DNA of 64,000 bases from an uncultured Lachnospiraceae bacterium (GCA_910588125.1 CAJUPI010000003.1:62001-126000), one strand, 5' to 3'. Positions 1 to 7,894 are shown, counted from the stretch's first letter. Numbers and translations: made by a program. The notes: a model not told the origin generated them from the letters alone.

Positions 1-1
1 T

Positions 2-535
2 GAAACCGAAACCGGAAGCAGAGGCGGCGGCGGGAGCGGTGGACCCACCGGCCCGACGGCTACTCCGGGACCAGGGAATCCTGTGGAGACGAAGGGATCC
101 TGGGAACGGACAGAAAATGGCGGCTGGCGGTTTAAAAAGGAGAATGCTCTTTATGCTCAAAACGAGTGGCTGTTGAATGGCGGCTTGTGGTACCGGATCG
201 GGGAAGACGGCCTGATGGTAACGGGCTGGTTCCAGTTTGAGGGCAAATGGTATTATCTGAGACCATCCGGAGAAATGGCAACCGGATGGCAAAAGGATCA
301 GGAATGGTGGTATCATCTGGGGATTGCCGGAGCTATGGATACCGGTTGGATTCAGATAGACGGCAAATGGTATTTGCTGAATGAGATAATGCCAGTGCCG
401 CAAAAGAGGATGGATCCGGCCACTGGACAAATGACAGAAAGCACTGTGGGCCAGATGCCTTATGGCGCGTTGTATGTCAATACTACGACACCAGACGGCT
501 ATGTGGTAGATGAGAACGGAGTGATGGTCCCCTAA
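2..535 (+). CDS. C-terminal part of a choline-binding-repeat surface protein (5' truncated)
   Basis: The reading frame is open from base 2, so the gene starts outside the window. The visible part begins with a Gly/Pro/Thr-rich linker (about residues 1-27) and continues into roughly three aromatic repeats of the cell-wall/choline-binding type (GW...GKWYYL...G.M.TGW). Such repeats normally anchor secreted proteins to teichoic-acid choline or glucan polymers. No catalytic domain is visible, so the activity must lie upstream. The L,D-transpeptidase at 22050-23783 carries similar repeats. It ends in TAA and a long hairpin repeat follows. The family call is good; the function is unknown. Confidence 0.8.
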   Translation, partial: ETETGSRGGGGSGGPTGPTATPGPGNPVETKGSWERTENGGWRFKKENALYAQNEWLLNGGLWYRIGEDGLMVTGWFQFEGKWYYLRPSGEMATGWQKDQEWWYHLGIAGAMDTGWIQIDGKWYLLNEIMPVPQKRMDPATGQMTESTVGQMPYGALYVNTTTPDGYVVDENGVMVP

Positions 536-562
536 GAATTCGCGTATACCAGGCGTGAGTGA

Positions 563-732
563 GAGGGCGTTGCAAAATAAAGTCGCCCGTCATTTCTCTA
601 TCCTGTGTTCGGACGGTTCACGTACACAGTCTGATATTAACGGACAAAGTCCGTCAATATCAGACAGAATGTTCGTGAACAGCCGGACACTGGATAAGAA
701 AAATGACGGGTGACTTATTTTGCAACACCCTC
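563..732. repeat. Family-1 long hairpin element, copy A (full length)
   Basis: Imperfect palindrome of about 170 bp. The ends GAGGGCGTTGCAAAATAA and TTATTTTGCAACACCCTC pair. Inside are a variable stem (gcccgtcattt with aaatgacgggt), then paired GTTCACG/CGTGAAC, GTCTGATATT/AATATCAGAC, and a GGAC-AAA-GTCC tip. Full copies recur at 37368-37539 and 55730-55896, shorter ones at 21934-22030 and 48225-48314. It fills most of the gap between the preceding gene and the next promoter and could act as a terminator. Confidence 0.85.
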
Positions 733-762
733 TTCTTTTTTATTGTGTTGACAGAAATTTGC

Positions 763-791
763 TTGTGCATCTTAGGGGTTTTCGGTATAAT
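763..791 (+). promoter_or_regulatory. Sigma-A-type promoter for the phosphoribosyltransferase-like gene
   Basis: TTGTGC (763-768), 17-bp spacer, TATAAT (786-791). It lies just past the hairpin element and about 75 bp before the ATG at 867, which rules out the longer in-frame start upstream inside the repeat. Confidence 0.7.
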
Positions 792-866
792 AGAAACAGT
801 AAGTGTGAAAGCACTTTCGATAAGACGAATATCGGGAGAGCAAGGATTACAGGAAGGGGGATTACT

Positions 867-1505
867 ATGGAGACAAGGTATACGAAGATCCACACGGCGG
901 GGACAAATGCGGCATTGAAGGTGACGCCGGGACATTTTGCGACAAACCATTCCCACATTAATTATTACCTGGATATGACTACCTTGAAGACCAGAGCCAG
1001 CGAGGCGCAGGATGTGGCGAAGGGGATGATGGGAACATATCTGTATGGGTTGGTGGTTGATACGATTGTCTGCATGGAGGGGACGGAGGTGATTGGAGCA
1101 TTTTTGTCGGAGGAGCTGACCAGAAGCGGGGTTCTCTCCAAGAATATGCATAAGACGATTTATATCGTGCGGCCTGAGTTTAATAACAACAGCCAGATTA
1201 TTTTTCGGGACAATACAGCGCCGATGATTAAAGATAAGCATGTGATCATTTTGATGGCGACGGTGACTACGGGATTTTCAGTAATGAAGGCGATTGAAAG
1301 CGTCCAGTATTATGGCGGAAAGCTACAGGGGGTATCTGCCATTTTCAGCGCTGTTCACGAGGTGGGCGGCGTGCCGGTTCATGCAGTATTCGGAAAGAAG
1401 GATTTGCCGGATTATGTAGATTACGATTATCGGGAATGTCCGCTGTGTAAGCAGGGGCAGAGACTGGATGCATTGGTGAATGCATACGGATATTCAAAAT
1501 TGTAG
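867..1505 (+). CDS. Orotate phosphoribosyltransferase-like protein
   Basis: 212 residues. The fold signature resembles type I phosphoribosyltransferases. The usual PRPP-loop motif (hydrophobic run, DD, xxTTG.S) appears as HVIILMATVTTGFS, keeping TTG.S but lacking the acidic pair that contacts the PRPP ribose hydroxyls. A Cys pair (ECPLC) lies near the C-terminus. Start chosen at 867 because of a strong AGGAAGGGGG ribosome site; an upstream in-frame extension would begin inside the hairpin repeat and before the promoter. Only 74 bp separate it from the LRR gene of the next cluster with no clear terminator, so co-transcription is possible. The PRPP-loop change makes enzymatic activity uncertain. 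Confidence 0.65.
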   Translation: METRYTKIHTAGTNAALKVTPGHFATNHSHINYYLDMTTLKTRASEAQDVAKGMMGTYLYGLVVDTIVCMEGTEVIGAFLSEELTRSGVLSKNMHKTIYIVRPEFNNNSQIIFRDNTAPMIKDKHVIILMATVTTGFSVMKAIESVQYYGGKLQGVSAIFSAVHEVGGVPVHAVFGKKDLPDYVDYDYRECPLCKQGQRLDALVNAYGYSKL

Positions 1506-1579
1506 ATCGTGGTTATTTCAATGGACAGGTATATCTGCCTGTTGATGGAAGGAAAAGGAAGAAAGCGGAGGTGCTGCAT

Positions 1580-2434
1580 ATGGTGAGGAAGACATATGCC
1601 TACGATTATGAGGAGTATGAGGAGGGGAAAGGGCCGTCTACAATGGTGGCGGATATTTTGGCGGATCCGGAATTTTCCAGCCTGACGGAATTGATTATCG
1701 GAAGTTGGGGCAGCGCATATGAAGATGGCTGCCAGCCAATTATTGACGCAATCATAGAAAATGCCGGAAGGTTTTCTCATATTGAAAAGCTGTTTATTGG
1801 TGATATGGATTTTGAAGAGTGTGAAGTTTCCTGGATTATGCAAGGGGATTACAGCAAGCTGTGGGCAGCATTGCCGAATCTGAAAGAATTGACAATTAAG
1901 GGAAGCACGGATCTGAGATTAGGAGAAATCTGCCATGAGAATCTGGAGGCTCTGACAATTATCTGCGGCGGGCTTCCCGTTGAGAATATTGAAGAGATAG
2001 GGAGAGCCCGGCTGCCAAAGCTGAAAAAGCTGCTGCTTTATATCGGGAGCGATAATTATGGTTTTGACGGAAATGCAGATACGATTCGCAAGTTTTTGGA
2101 AGATGCAGATTTTCCTGAGCTTAAGTATCTGGGGATTGCAGACAGTGAGATTCAGGATGAACTGACGGAAGCGGTACTGGCGAGTAAGTTTATGAGCCAG
2201 ATTCATACATTGGATCTGTCTTGCGGCACATTGTCAGATAAAGGAGGAAAGCTGCTTTGGGAGAAGCTTCCTCAGTATGATAATATCAAGAATCTGGATG
2301 TCCACTACCATTTTATGACAGAAGAGATGGTGAAGAAGCTGGAAGCACTTCCGATATCGGTGGATGCTTCTGACAGAAATAAGCCGGGGAGCTATCGTGG
2401 CGAGACTTATATGTATGCCATGCTGACAGAATGA
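1580..2434 (+). CDS. STM4015-family leucine-rich-repeat protein
   Basis: 284 residues with repeated LxxLxL units (for example LPNLKELTIKG, LPKLKKLLLY, FPELKYLGIADS), giving a small leucine-rich-repeat fold. It matches in type and context the STM4015 family, found next to STM4014, STM4013, STM4012 and STM4011 relatives in other bacteria. The role is unknown; an LRR suggests protein or peptide binding. Start at 1580 follows a GCGGAGG site eight bases upstream. The stop overlaps the next ATG (ATGA), so translation is coupled. No signal peptide, hence cytoplasmic. Confidence 0.75.
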   Translation: MVRKTYAYDYEEYEEGKGPSTMVADILADPEFSSLTELIIGSWGSAYEDGCQPIIDAIIENAGRFSHIEKLFIGDMDFEECEVSWIMQGDYSKLWAALPNLKELTIKGSTDLRLGEICHENLEALTIICGGLPVENIEEIGRARLPKLKKLLLYIGSDNYGFDGNADTIRKFLEDADFPELKYLGIADSEIQDELTEAVLASKFMSQIHTLDLSCGTLSDKGGKLLWEKLPQYDNIKNLDVHYHFMTEEMVKKLEALPISVDASDRNKPGSYRGETYMYAMLTE

Positions 2435-3477
2435 GGCAGGTTGTGCTTCTGGGAAAGCCGGAGACAAAGCGGACTCATTTTCTGGGGCGTGCAGCGCGGG
2501 AAACCGGGCTGCATGTCCTGTTTTTGGATTGGGACCGCTGGCAGGAGGATTTCCCGGAAGGGAGAATTTTTATGAAGATTGACCCGCCGGTGTGGGACAG
2601 CTGTTCGCTGGAAAAGCTGGGATCGTTAATCGGGGATTATCAGCAGCAGTTAGAGGAGCTCAGCCGGTTAGGGCGGTTGCGGGATGTGAGGTTTTTAAAT
2701 ACTCCGGGGACAATTGCGACATTGTTAGATAAGCGGGAGAGTAAGCGTCGGCTGGCAGAAGCCGGGCTGGCAGTTTCGGAGGAACTGGAAGCAGCTTGGG
2801 GGGAAGTGCGAAAGGCGGAGCAGCTGCTGGATATCATGCAGCAGCGGCGGATCTATCAGGTATTTATCAAACCGGTTTTTGGCTCCGGGGCGGCAGGAGT
2901 AGCGGCATTTCGGTGGCAGCCACGTACCGGGCAGATGGTTTTGTATACTTGTGCCTGGGAAGAGACAGACAGAGAAGATAAAAAAGTGGGCAGGTTAATC
3001 AACACAAAGAAACTGCGTCGGTTTACGGATGCCAAACAAGTGCTTTCTCTGATGGAAAAGATCTTGCAGTTGGGCTGTATTGTGGAACGATGGTATGCGA
3101 AGGCGGAATATCAGGGTTACTCTTATGATTTACGGGCAGTGGTACAAGATGGGAAAATGGATTTTTGCCTGGCCAGGCTGTCAAAAGGACCGATTACCAA
3201 TTTGCATTTAAATAATCACCCTTTAAAGCTGGGAGCTTTGGGGCTTTCTAAACGCGTAGTGGATAATATCGAAGAATTATGCGGGAGAGGGATGGGATGT
3301 TTTCCCGGGCTACGAAGTGCCGGAATTGATGTTTTGCTGGAAAGAGGAAGCCTAAAGCCAAGGATTATTGAGATGAATGCGCAGGGAGATTTACTATATC
3401 AGGATATTTACGGGGAAAATGTGATCTATCAAAGACAAGTAGAAATAATGAAGAAAGACATTAGTTATGGAGGATAG
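2431..3477 (+). CDS. STM4014-family ATP-grasp protein
   Basis: 348 residues. The ATP-grasp pattern is visible: the first ATP-binding lysine and glycine-rich loop (VFIKPVFGSGAAGV, about residues 144-157) and the metal-binding E.N (IIEMNAQGD) near the C-terminus. ATP-grasp enzymes join a carboxylate to an amine or thiol through an acyl phosphate; the substrate here is unknown. It overlaps the LRR gene by four bases and is followed 12 bases later by the hydrolase gene, so it belongs to one tight operon. Placement in the STM4014 family rests on gene order plus the ATP-grasp motifs. Confidence 0.72.
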   Translation: MRQVVLLGKPETKRTHFLGRAARETGLHVLFLDWDRWQEDFPEGRIFMKIDPPVWDSCSLEKLGSLIGDYQQQLEELSRLGRLRDVRFLNTPGTIATLLDKRESKRRLAEAGLAVSEELEAAWGEVRKAEQLLDIMQQRRIYQVFIKPVFGSGAAGVAAFRWQPRTGQMVLYTCAWEETDREDKKVGRLINTKKLRRFTDAKQVLSLMEKILQLGCIVERWYAKAEYQGYSYDLRAVVQDGKMDFCLARLSKGPITNLHLNNHPLKLGALGLSKRVVDNIEELCGRGMGCFPGLRSAGIDVLLERGSLKPRIIEMNAQGDLLYQDIYGENVIYQRQVEIMKKDISYGG

Positions 3478-3489
3478 AGAAAGGGCAAA

Positions 3490-4371
3490 ATGATGGGAGA
3501 TCAAGAACAGGGACAAGCACAAGAGATTCCTTTCCGGCTGTTTTTGTCTGATAATGGGCATAAGGTTCCTTCGGTAGACATGAGACAGGTGGTAGGGACA
3601 CAGGATATTTTGTTCCTTTGCCTGGATACATTGCGCTATGATGCAGCAGCAGAAGAGGAGGCAAAAGGAAATACTCCGGTATTGAACCGGTATGGCTCCT
3701 GGGAGAAGCGCCAGGCGCCGGGGAATTTTACTTACCCTTCTCATCATGCTATGTTTGCCGGGTTTTTGCCTTGCGCATTTGAGGCTAAAAGCCTGGCGGA
3801 TCGAGAAATGTTGTTTTTTCCCAGGCAAATCGGTATGGGGAGGAGAGTTCCGGAAGGAGCATTTGGCTTTACGGGCAGTACCATTATGGAAGGGCTGGAA
3901 AAGGAGGGGTATGATACCTGGTGCATAGGAGGCGTGGCCTTTTTTGATAAGCGGAGTGAGTTGGGAAGCGTATTTCCCGGATATTTTCAAAAAAGCTACT
4001 GGCATCCTTCTTTTGCATGTCCTGTGAAAGAGAGTACGAGAAACCAGGTGGATTTTATTTTGAAAAAGATTCGCAGGGCAGATGCAGGGAAGCATATTTT
4101 TCTTTATTTGAATGTGGATGCGATTCACTACCCCAATTATTTTTATCTGAATGGGGCAGAAAATGACAATTTGGAAAGCCATCGGGCAGCCCTGCGGTAT
4201 GTAGACGGGGAGCTGGGCAGATTACTGGATGGCTGGAAGCAGATACGGGGCGGCGGCTTTGGAATCTGCTGTTCCGATCATGGGACATGCTATGGGGAAG
4301 ACGGCTGTCAGTTTCATGGGATTAATCATCCATCGGTCAATACTGTTCCGTATAAGCATTTTTTCTTTTGA
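3490..4371 (+). CDS. STM4013-family alkaline-phosphatase-fold hydrolase (sulfatase-like)
   Basis: 293 residues. Alkaline-phosphatase/sulfatase superfamily features: metal-binding Asp in LFLCLDTLRYDA (D46), a candidate nucleophile segment NFTYPSHHAMFAGFLP (about residues 79-94), and the C-terminal SDHG metal site followed by FHGINHP. The sulfatase C/SxPxR signature is absent, so substrate class (phosphate, sulfate or phosphonate ester) cannot be fixed. The ending VPYKHFFF and overall length suit a full-length family member. AAAGGG precedes the start. Part of the STM4011-4015-type cluster. Confidence 0.72.
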   Translation: MMGDQEQGQAQEIPFRLFLSDNGHKVPSVDMRQVVGTQDILFLCLDTLRYDAAAEEEAKGNTPVLNRYGSWEKRQAPGNFTYPSHHAMFAGFLPCAFEAKSLADREMLFFPRQIGMGRRVPEGAFGFTGSTIMEGLEKEGYDTWCIGGVAFFDKRSELGSVFPGYFQKSYWHPSFACPVKESTRNQVDFILKKIRRADAGKHIFLYLNVDAIHYPNYFYLNGAENDNLESHRAALRYVDGELGRLLDGWKQIRGGGFGICCSDHGTCYGEDGCQFHGINHPSVNTVPYKHFFF

Positions 4372-4445
4372 GTATATCAGAATTGCCGACAGGAGATTTT
4401 GAAAATTGACTTTTAAAACTGGTCGTTAGTTCCGGAGGTTTAGTC

Positions 4446-5759
4446 ATGAATCCTTATGTTCAATATATGTATAGTTATCCTCACAAGACGGCATATCGTC
4501 CTCTGGATGGGATTTCATTACATGAGTATGCGCCTATGCTGATGGGAAAAGGACATGGATTATATCTTCATGTTCCATTTTGCCAGGGAAAATGCGGATA
4601 TTGCAATCTGTTTTCTATTACGGGCCAGGATGATAAAGCGATGACGCAATATTTTGACGTGGTAGAGCGACAGAGCCGGCAATATCAAAAGCTTTTGGCA
4701 GCTTATGGGACGGAATTTTCAGAGTTTACTATTGGGGGAGGAACGCCGCTTTTGCTGTCTGAAAGGCAGTTGGAGCGGATGTTTGCAATGGCGGGTGAGT
4801 GTTTTCTGCTGGAAGAAGATGCAGAGATCGGAATTGAGACGGCTCCAAATCAGACCGAAGAGGAGAAACTAAAGCTGTTAAAGCAGGCAGGAGTCACCAG
4901 GGTCAGTATGGGGATCCAGAGCTTTTTTGATAATGAATTGCAGGTGCTGCAGCGGAACCATCGGGCAGAGCGGGCCAGAAGAGCGCTGGCGCTTTTGATG
5001 ACTATGGGCTTTTGTTGTGTGAATGTGGATTTTATTTACGGAATTCCGGGACAGACGGTAGATTCCTTGCAGGCATCCTTGAAGGAGGCGATTGCCTTTG
5101 GCGTGGATGAGATCTTTTTATACCCGCTCTATGTCAAACATGGAGCAGGGCTGGTGAGGGAAGGCATGGTACTGAATCCGGAGTATGCGTACCGGCAATA
5201 TCGGGAGATGTCCGGGTATCTGCAGGCAGAAGGATTCCGGCAGGATTCGATGCGGCGGTTTGTGCGGAAGGGAAGCGGTAAAGAGGCTCAAAGGGAATTT
5301 TCGGAGTGTGGTTTTGGGACTTCTCTGGCATTGGGATGCGGCGGAAGAAGTTATGTAGGAGGGCTTCATTTTTGTACCCCATATGCCGTAACGCGGCAGG
5401 GCTGCCTGGAGCAGCTGAGGCGATTTGAGGAGACGGAGGATTTTTTGGCTGTGAGACATGGTATTTTGTTGTCAGAGGAAGAACAGAGGCGGCGGTATGT
5501 GATCCGTCATCTGTTGATTCGCCCGGGGATCGCAGGGGAGAGATATCAGGAACTGTTTGGTTCTTCCCTATGGGAAGATTTTCCGCTATTAGAGAGGTGG
5601 CTTGCAAAGGGATGGCTAAAGACAGCAGAAGCAAAGGAGCATAGGCACTTTTTGACATTGACAGAGAAAGGCATGGGACTTTCGGATTATCTGGGGCCCA
5701 TGCTGATTTCCCCGGAGGTACAGGCAAAAATGCAGGAATGGGAGACTAAGGCCACTTAG
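4446..5759 (+). CDS. STM4012-family radical SAM protein (HemN-like), C-terminus altered by insertion
   Basis: 437 residues. CxxxCxxC cluster motif at C46, C50, C53 (PFCQGKCGYC), followed by IGGGTP and the HemN-like IGIETAPNQT and SMGIQSFFDNEL segments. The family resembles oxygen-independent coproporphyrinogen oxidase, but this branch is not haem-specific and its reaction is unknown. The start follows TCCGGAGG. The last codons (EWET then KAT-stop) run into a small repeat element: a 12-bp sequence from this gene end is repeated on the far side at 5974-5985. Without the insertion the frame would read EWETVYESWGGF... and stop at 6036, overlapping the next gene. Confidence 0.78.
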   Translation: MNPYVQYMYSYPHKTAYRPLDGISLHEYAPMLMGKGHGLYLHVPFCQGKCGYCNLFSITGQDDKAMTQYFDVVERQSRQYQKLLAAYGTEFSEFTIGGGTPLLLSERQLERMFAMAGECFLLEEDAEIGIETAPNQTEEEKLKLLKQAGVTRVSMGIQSFFDNELQVLQRNHRAERARRALALLMTMGFCCVNVDFIYGIPGQTVDSLQASLKEAIAFGVDEIFLYPLYVKHGAGLVREGMVLNPEYAYRQYREMSGYLQAEGFRQDSMRRFVRKGSGKEAQREFSECGFGTSLALGCGGRSYVGGLHFCTPYAVTRQGCLEQLRRFEETEDFLAVRHGILLSEEEQRRRYVIRHLLIRPGIAGERYQELFGSSLWEDFPLLERWLAKGWLKTAEAKEHRHFLTLTEKGMGLSDYLGPMLISPEVQAKMQEWETKAT

Positions 5760-5985
5760 TTAATTTTCTCAGAAGGTACGCCATGGAAAAAGGAGCGGGA
5801 AGCGGCGGGAAATGATCGGCCGCTTTTTCCGGTTTCGGGATCAAGAATTCCTAAAATTCAGGGATTTAAGGACTTCTAAATCCCTGCAAAGTCAAAAGCG
5901 GCAGACTATTTCCCGCCGCTTCCCGCCCCTTTTTCTATGGCTGAGTATTCTCAGCGCTAAATGTAATGAAATTGAATGGGAGACT
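5736..5985. mobile_element. Family-2 hairpin element (MITE-like), copy a, with 12-bp flanking direct repeat
   Basis: GAATGGGAGACT occurs at 5736-5747 and again at 5974-5985, a target-site duplication. The element (about 5748-5973) has the family-2 flanks TTAGTTAATTTTCTCAGAAGG..CGCCATGG and TATGGCTGAGTATTCTCAGCGCTAA. The arms around GGAAAAAGGAGCGGGAAGCGGCGGG pair with the matching right arm (5907-5939), and an inner hairpin CAGGGATTTA/TAAATCCCTG (5858-5886) sits near the middle. No coding capacity. Confidence 0.85.
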
Positions 5986-5989
5986 GTTT

Positions 5990-7504
5990 ATGAGTCATGG
6001 GGTGGTTTTGTACAGGGGGAGTTTAAAAGGTTGTAATTATGATTGTAGCTACTGTCCGTTTTCCAAGCACCGGATCGGTCAAAAGGAGTTGCAACGGGAT
6101 CGGCAGGCGTGGCTTCGTTTTGTGGAAAGTGTGGTGAAAACAGAGGTATCGGATGATTACCAGGGATTCATGGTGACGCCTTATGGTGAGGCGCTGATTT
6201 ATCCCTGGTACTGGGAAGGGATGGCTGCACTCAGCAGAGAAGAAAAGACAGAAGTCGTGGGGGCGCAGACAAACCTAAGCTTTGCTTTAAAGGAGTCGCT
6301 TGATTATTTTGAGAAGAGTGGAGGAAAGCTTGAAAAGCTGAGATTGTGGGCGACTTTTCATCCGGAGATGATATCGCCGGAAAATTTTGCCAGGAAGTGT
6401 ATCCAGGTGTGGAAGTTTGGCATTACTGTTTGTGCAGGCGCAGTAGGAAAGCCGGAGAATCTGGCATTGGTTCAGAAACTGCGCAGTTTGTTGCCACAGG
6501 AGATTTATTTGTGGATCAACAAAATGGACGGTCTGGGGCGAGATTATACAGAGGCAGAGAAAGCATCGTTTTTGGAGATCGATCCCTATTTCTGGCAGGA
6601 ACTGATCCCGGTTCTGGCAGACGGGAGGCAATGCCGGGAGCGGCTTTTTGTGGAGAGTGATGGCAGGCAGAGAAGTTGCAATATTGGCCGGGTGATAGAG
6701 GGCAATTGGTACGACAAAAAAACGGTTCCCAAGAAGGAAGCAGATGGAGGAGCTGGCTTTTGGCATTGCACCCGGAAGTTTTGTTCGTGTTATCTTGCGT
6801 ATGGCGGCAGAAGTGATTTTATAAATCAGGTGTTGTTTGGTCCATATCCGGTTTTTCGGATTCCCCGGCGGCCAAGAGCGGTGTTTCTGGATATTATGGG
6901 AACTCTGATTCCGGAGGAAAATATGACAGAAAAGCGAAAAGGGCAAAAAGAGCCTGAAATCTCGGTACGCACAAAATTGGCTGTGCAGACATTGGCACGG
7001 GAAGGAGCAAAGCTCTTTTGGGCGACTACCCTGCCGATCAGGGAAGCAAAAAGCTGTTGCCGGGAAATCGGGCAATATTTTAGTGGCGGAGTATTTGCCG
7101 GAGGAGCGCATATTTTGGCGGATCAGGCAGGGCAAAGGCGGGAATATTTTTACAGGCTGGAATGTGGCTGGCTATCTCGCTTAGAAGACTTAAAGAGTAA
7201 ATTTGGATTTCGGATTCTGGAGTATCGCGATAAGGAAATCCGATATAAGTTGACCTTGCTCCGTCCGGAAGGGAGAGATTGGAGCGGGCAGGAGGCCGTG
7301 CAGGTGATGGAAGCTCTGGAACCACAGTATCGCGGCAAAGTACGCTGGATTTTGGAGGGGCGTTGTCTTCAGCTGGTGGCGAAAGAGGCTACCAAAGAAA
7401 ACGGTGTCCGGATGATTTGCGAGTGGTTGGGGATCGCTTTATCCGAGATCGCCGCGGCAGGAGATTCGCCGGAGGATCAGGCGATGATGGGACTGCAAAT
7501 TTGA
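5990..7504 (+). CDS. STM4011-family radical SAM protein fused to a HAD-like domain
   Basis: 504 residues. Radical SAM part: CxxxCxxC at C15, C19, C22 (GCNYDCSYCPFSK), with more cysteines near CTRKFCSCY, possibly for a second cluster. From about residue 295 a HAD-type domain follows: motif I reads FLDIMGT (D301, M303, so the usual second Asp is Met), motif II ATT, motif III lysine in ATKENGV, motif IV GDSPED (D492, D496). The protein ends only eight residues after motif IV, shorter than usual for HAD proteins. Start at 5990 follows GGGAG; that ribosome site lies in the direct repeat made by the inserted element. As I recall, typical STM4011 proteins are about 280 residues without HAD. Substrate unknown. 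Confidence 0.75.
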   Translation: MSHGVVLYRGSLKGCNYDCSYCPFSKHRIGQKELQRDRQAWLRFVESVVKTEVSDDYQGFMVTPYGEALIYPWYWEGMAALSREEKTEVVGAQTNLSFALKESLDYFEKSGGKLEKLRLWATFHPEMISPENFARKCIQVWKFGITVCAGAVGKPENLALVQKLRSLLPQEIYLWINKMDGLGRDYTEAEKASFLEIDPYFWQELIPVLADGRQCRERLFVESDGRQRSCNIGRVIEGNWYDKKTVPKKEADGGAGFWHCTRKFCSCYLAYGGRSDFINQVLFGPYPVFRIPRRPRAVFLDIMGTLIPEENMTEKRKGQKEPEISVRTKLAVQTLAREGAKLFWATTLPIREAKSCCREIGQYFSGGVFAGGAHILADQAGQRREYFYRLECGWLSRLEDLKSKFGFRILEYRDKEIRYKLTLLRPEGRDWSGQEAVQVMEALEPQYRGKVRWILEGRCLQLVAKEATKENGVRMICEWLGIALSEIAAAGDSPEDQAMMGLQI

Positions 7505-7516
7505 TATGAAATGACA

Positions 7517-7545
7517 GCATATTCTCCTTTTATGGTTCATATGAT
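7517..7545 (+). promoter_or_regulatory. Sigma-E-type sporulation promoter for spoIIID
   Basis: GCATATT (7517-7523), 14-bp spacer, CATATGAT (7538-7545), a close match to the Bacillus sigma-E pattern (KMATATT, 14-15, CATACAHT). It lies 27 bp before the spoIIID ATG. spoIIID is a known sigma-E target. Confidence 0.7.
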
Positions 7546-7572
7546 GTAAAAAACATTCTCAAGGGTTCAACC

Positions 7573-7848
7573 ATGAAGGATTATATTGAAGAACGGGCAG
7601 TGGCCATTGCCAATTACATTATAGACCATAATGCAACGGTTCGGCAGACAGCGAAAAAGTTTGGAATAAGCAAATCAACGGTACATAAAGATGTAACAGA
7701 TCGTCTGGAACACATCAATCCTTCCCTGGCAGCCCAGGCGCGGGTGGTGTTGGATGTAAATAAATCAGAGCGCCATATCCGGGGAGGGCTTGCTACGCGG
7801 GAGAAGTACCAGCATCGTCTGGCCATATGCAGCAAAGAGGAGGGTTAA
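7573..7848 (+). CDS. spoIIID: Sporulation transcriptional regulator SpoIIID
   Basis: 91 residues, the normal size. It contains the conserved helix-turn-helix (ATVRQTAKKFGISKSTVHKDV) and the ERHIRGGLATREKY segment typical of SpoIIID. It is a mother-cell DNA-binding protein that tunes the sigma-E regulon during sporulation. A sigma-E-like promoter lies directly upstream and CAAGGG precedes the start. This is one of the clearest signs that the organism forms endospores. A small GGGTTA/TAACCC hairpin overlaps the stop codon. Confidence 0.95.
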   Translation: MKDYIEERAVAIANYIIDHNATVRQTAKKFGISKSTVHKDVTDRLEHINPSLAAQARVVLDVNKSERHIRGGLATREKYQHRLAICSKEEG

Positions 7849-7894
7849 AGTAACCCCCTTTCATTTATGGTGGTGCCGGGAAAGCGGCAAGGGA

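Noticed and set aside
720..866. In-frame extension of the phosphoribosyltransferase gene into the hairpin repeat
   Set aside because: The promoter lies at 763-791 and a strong ribosome site precedes 867; the extension would be repeat DNA upstream of transcription.
5812..6036. Separate small ORF across the family-2 element ending ..EWETVYESWGG
   Set aside because: Its first two thirds are repeat DNA; the end is the ancestral tail of the STM4012-type gene revealed by the insertion.
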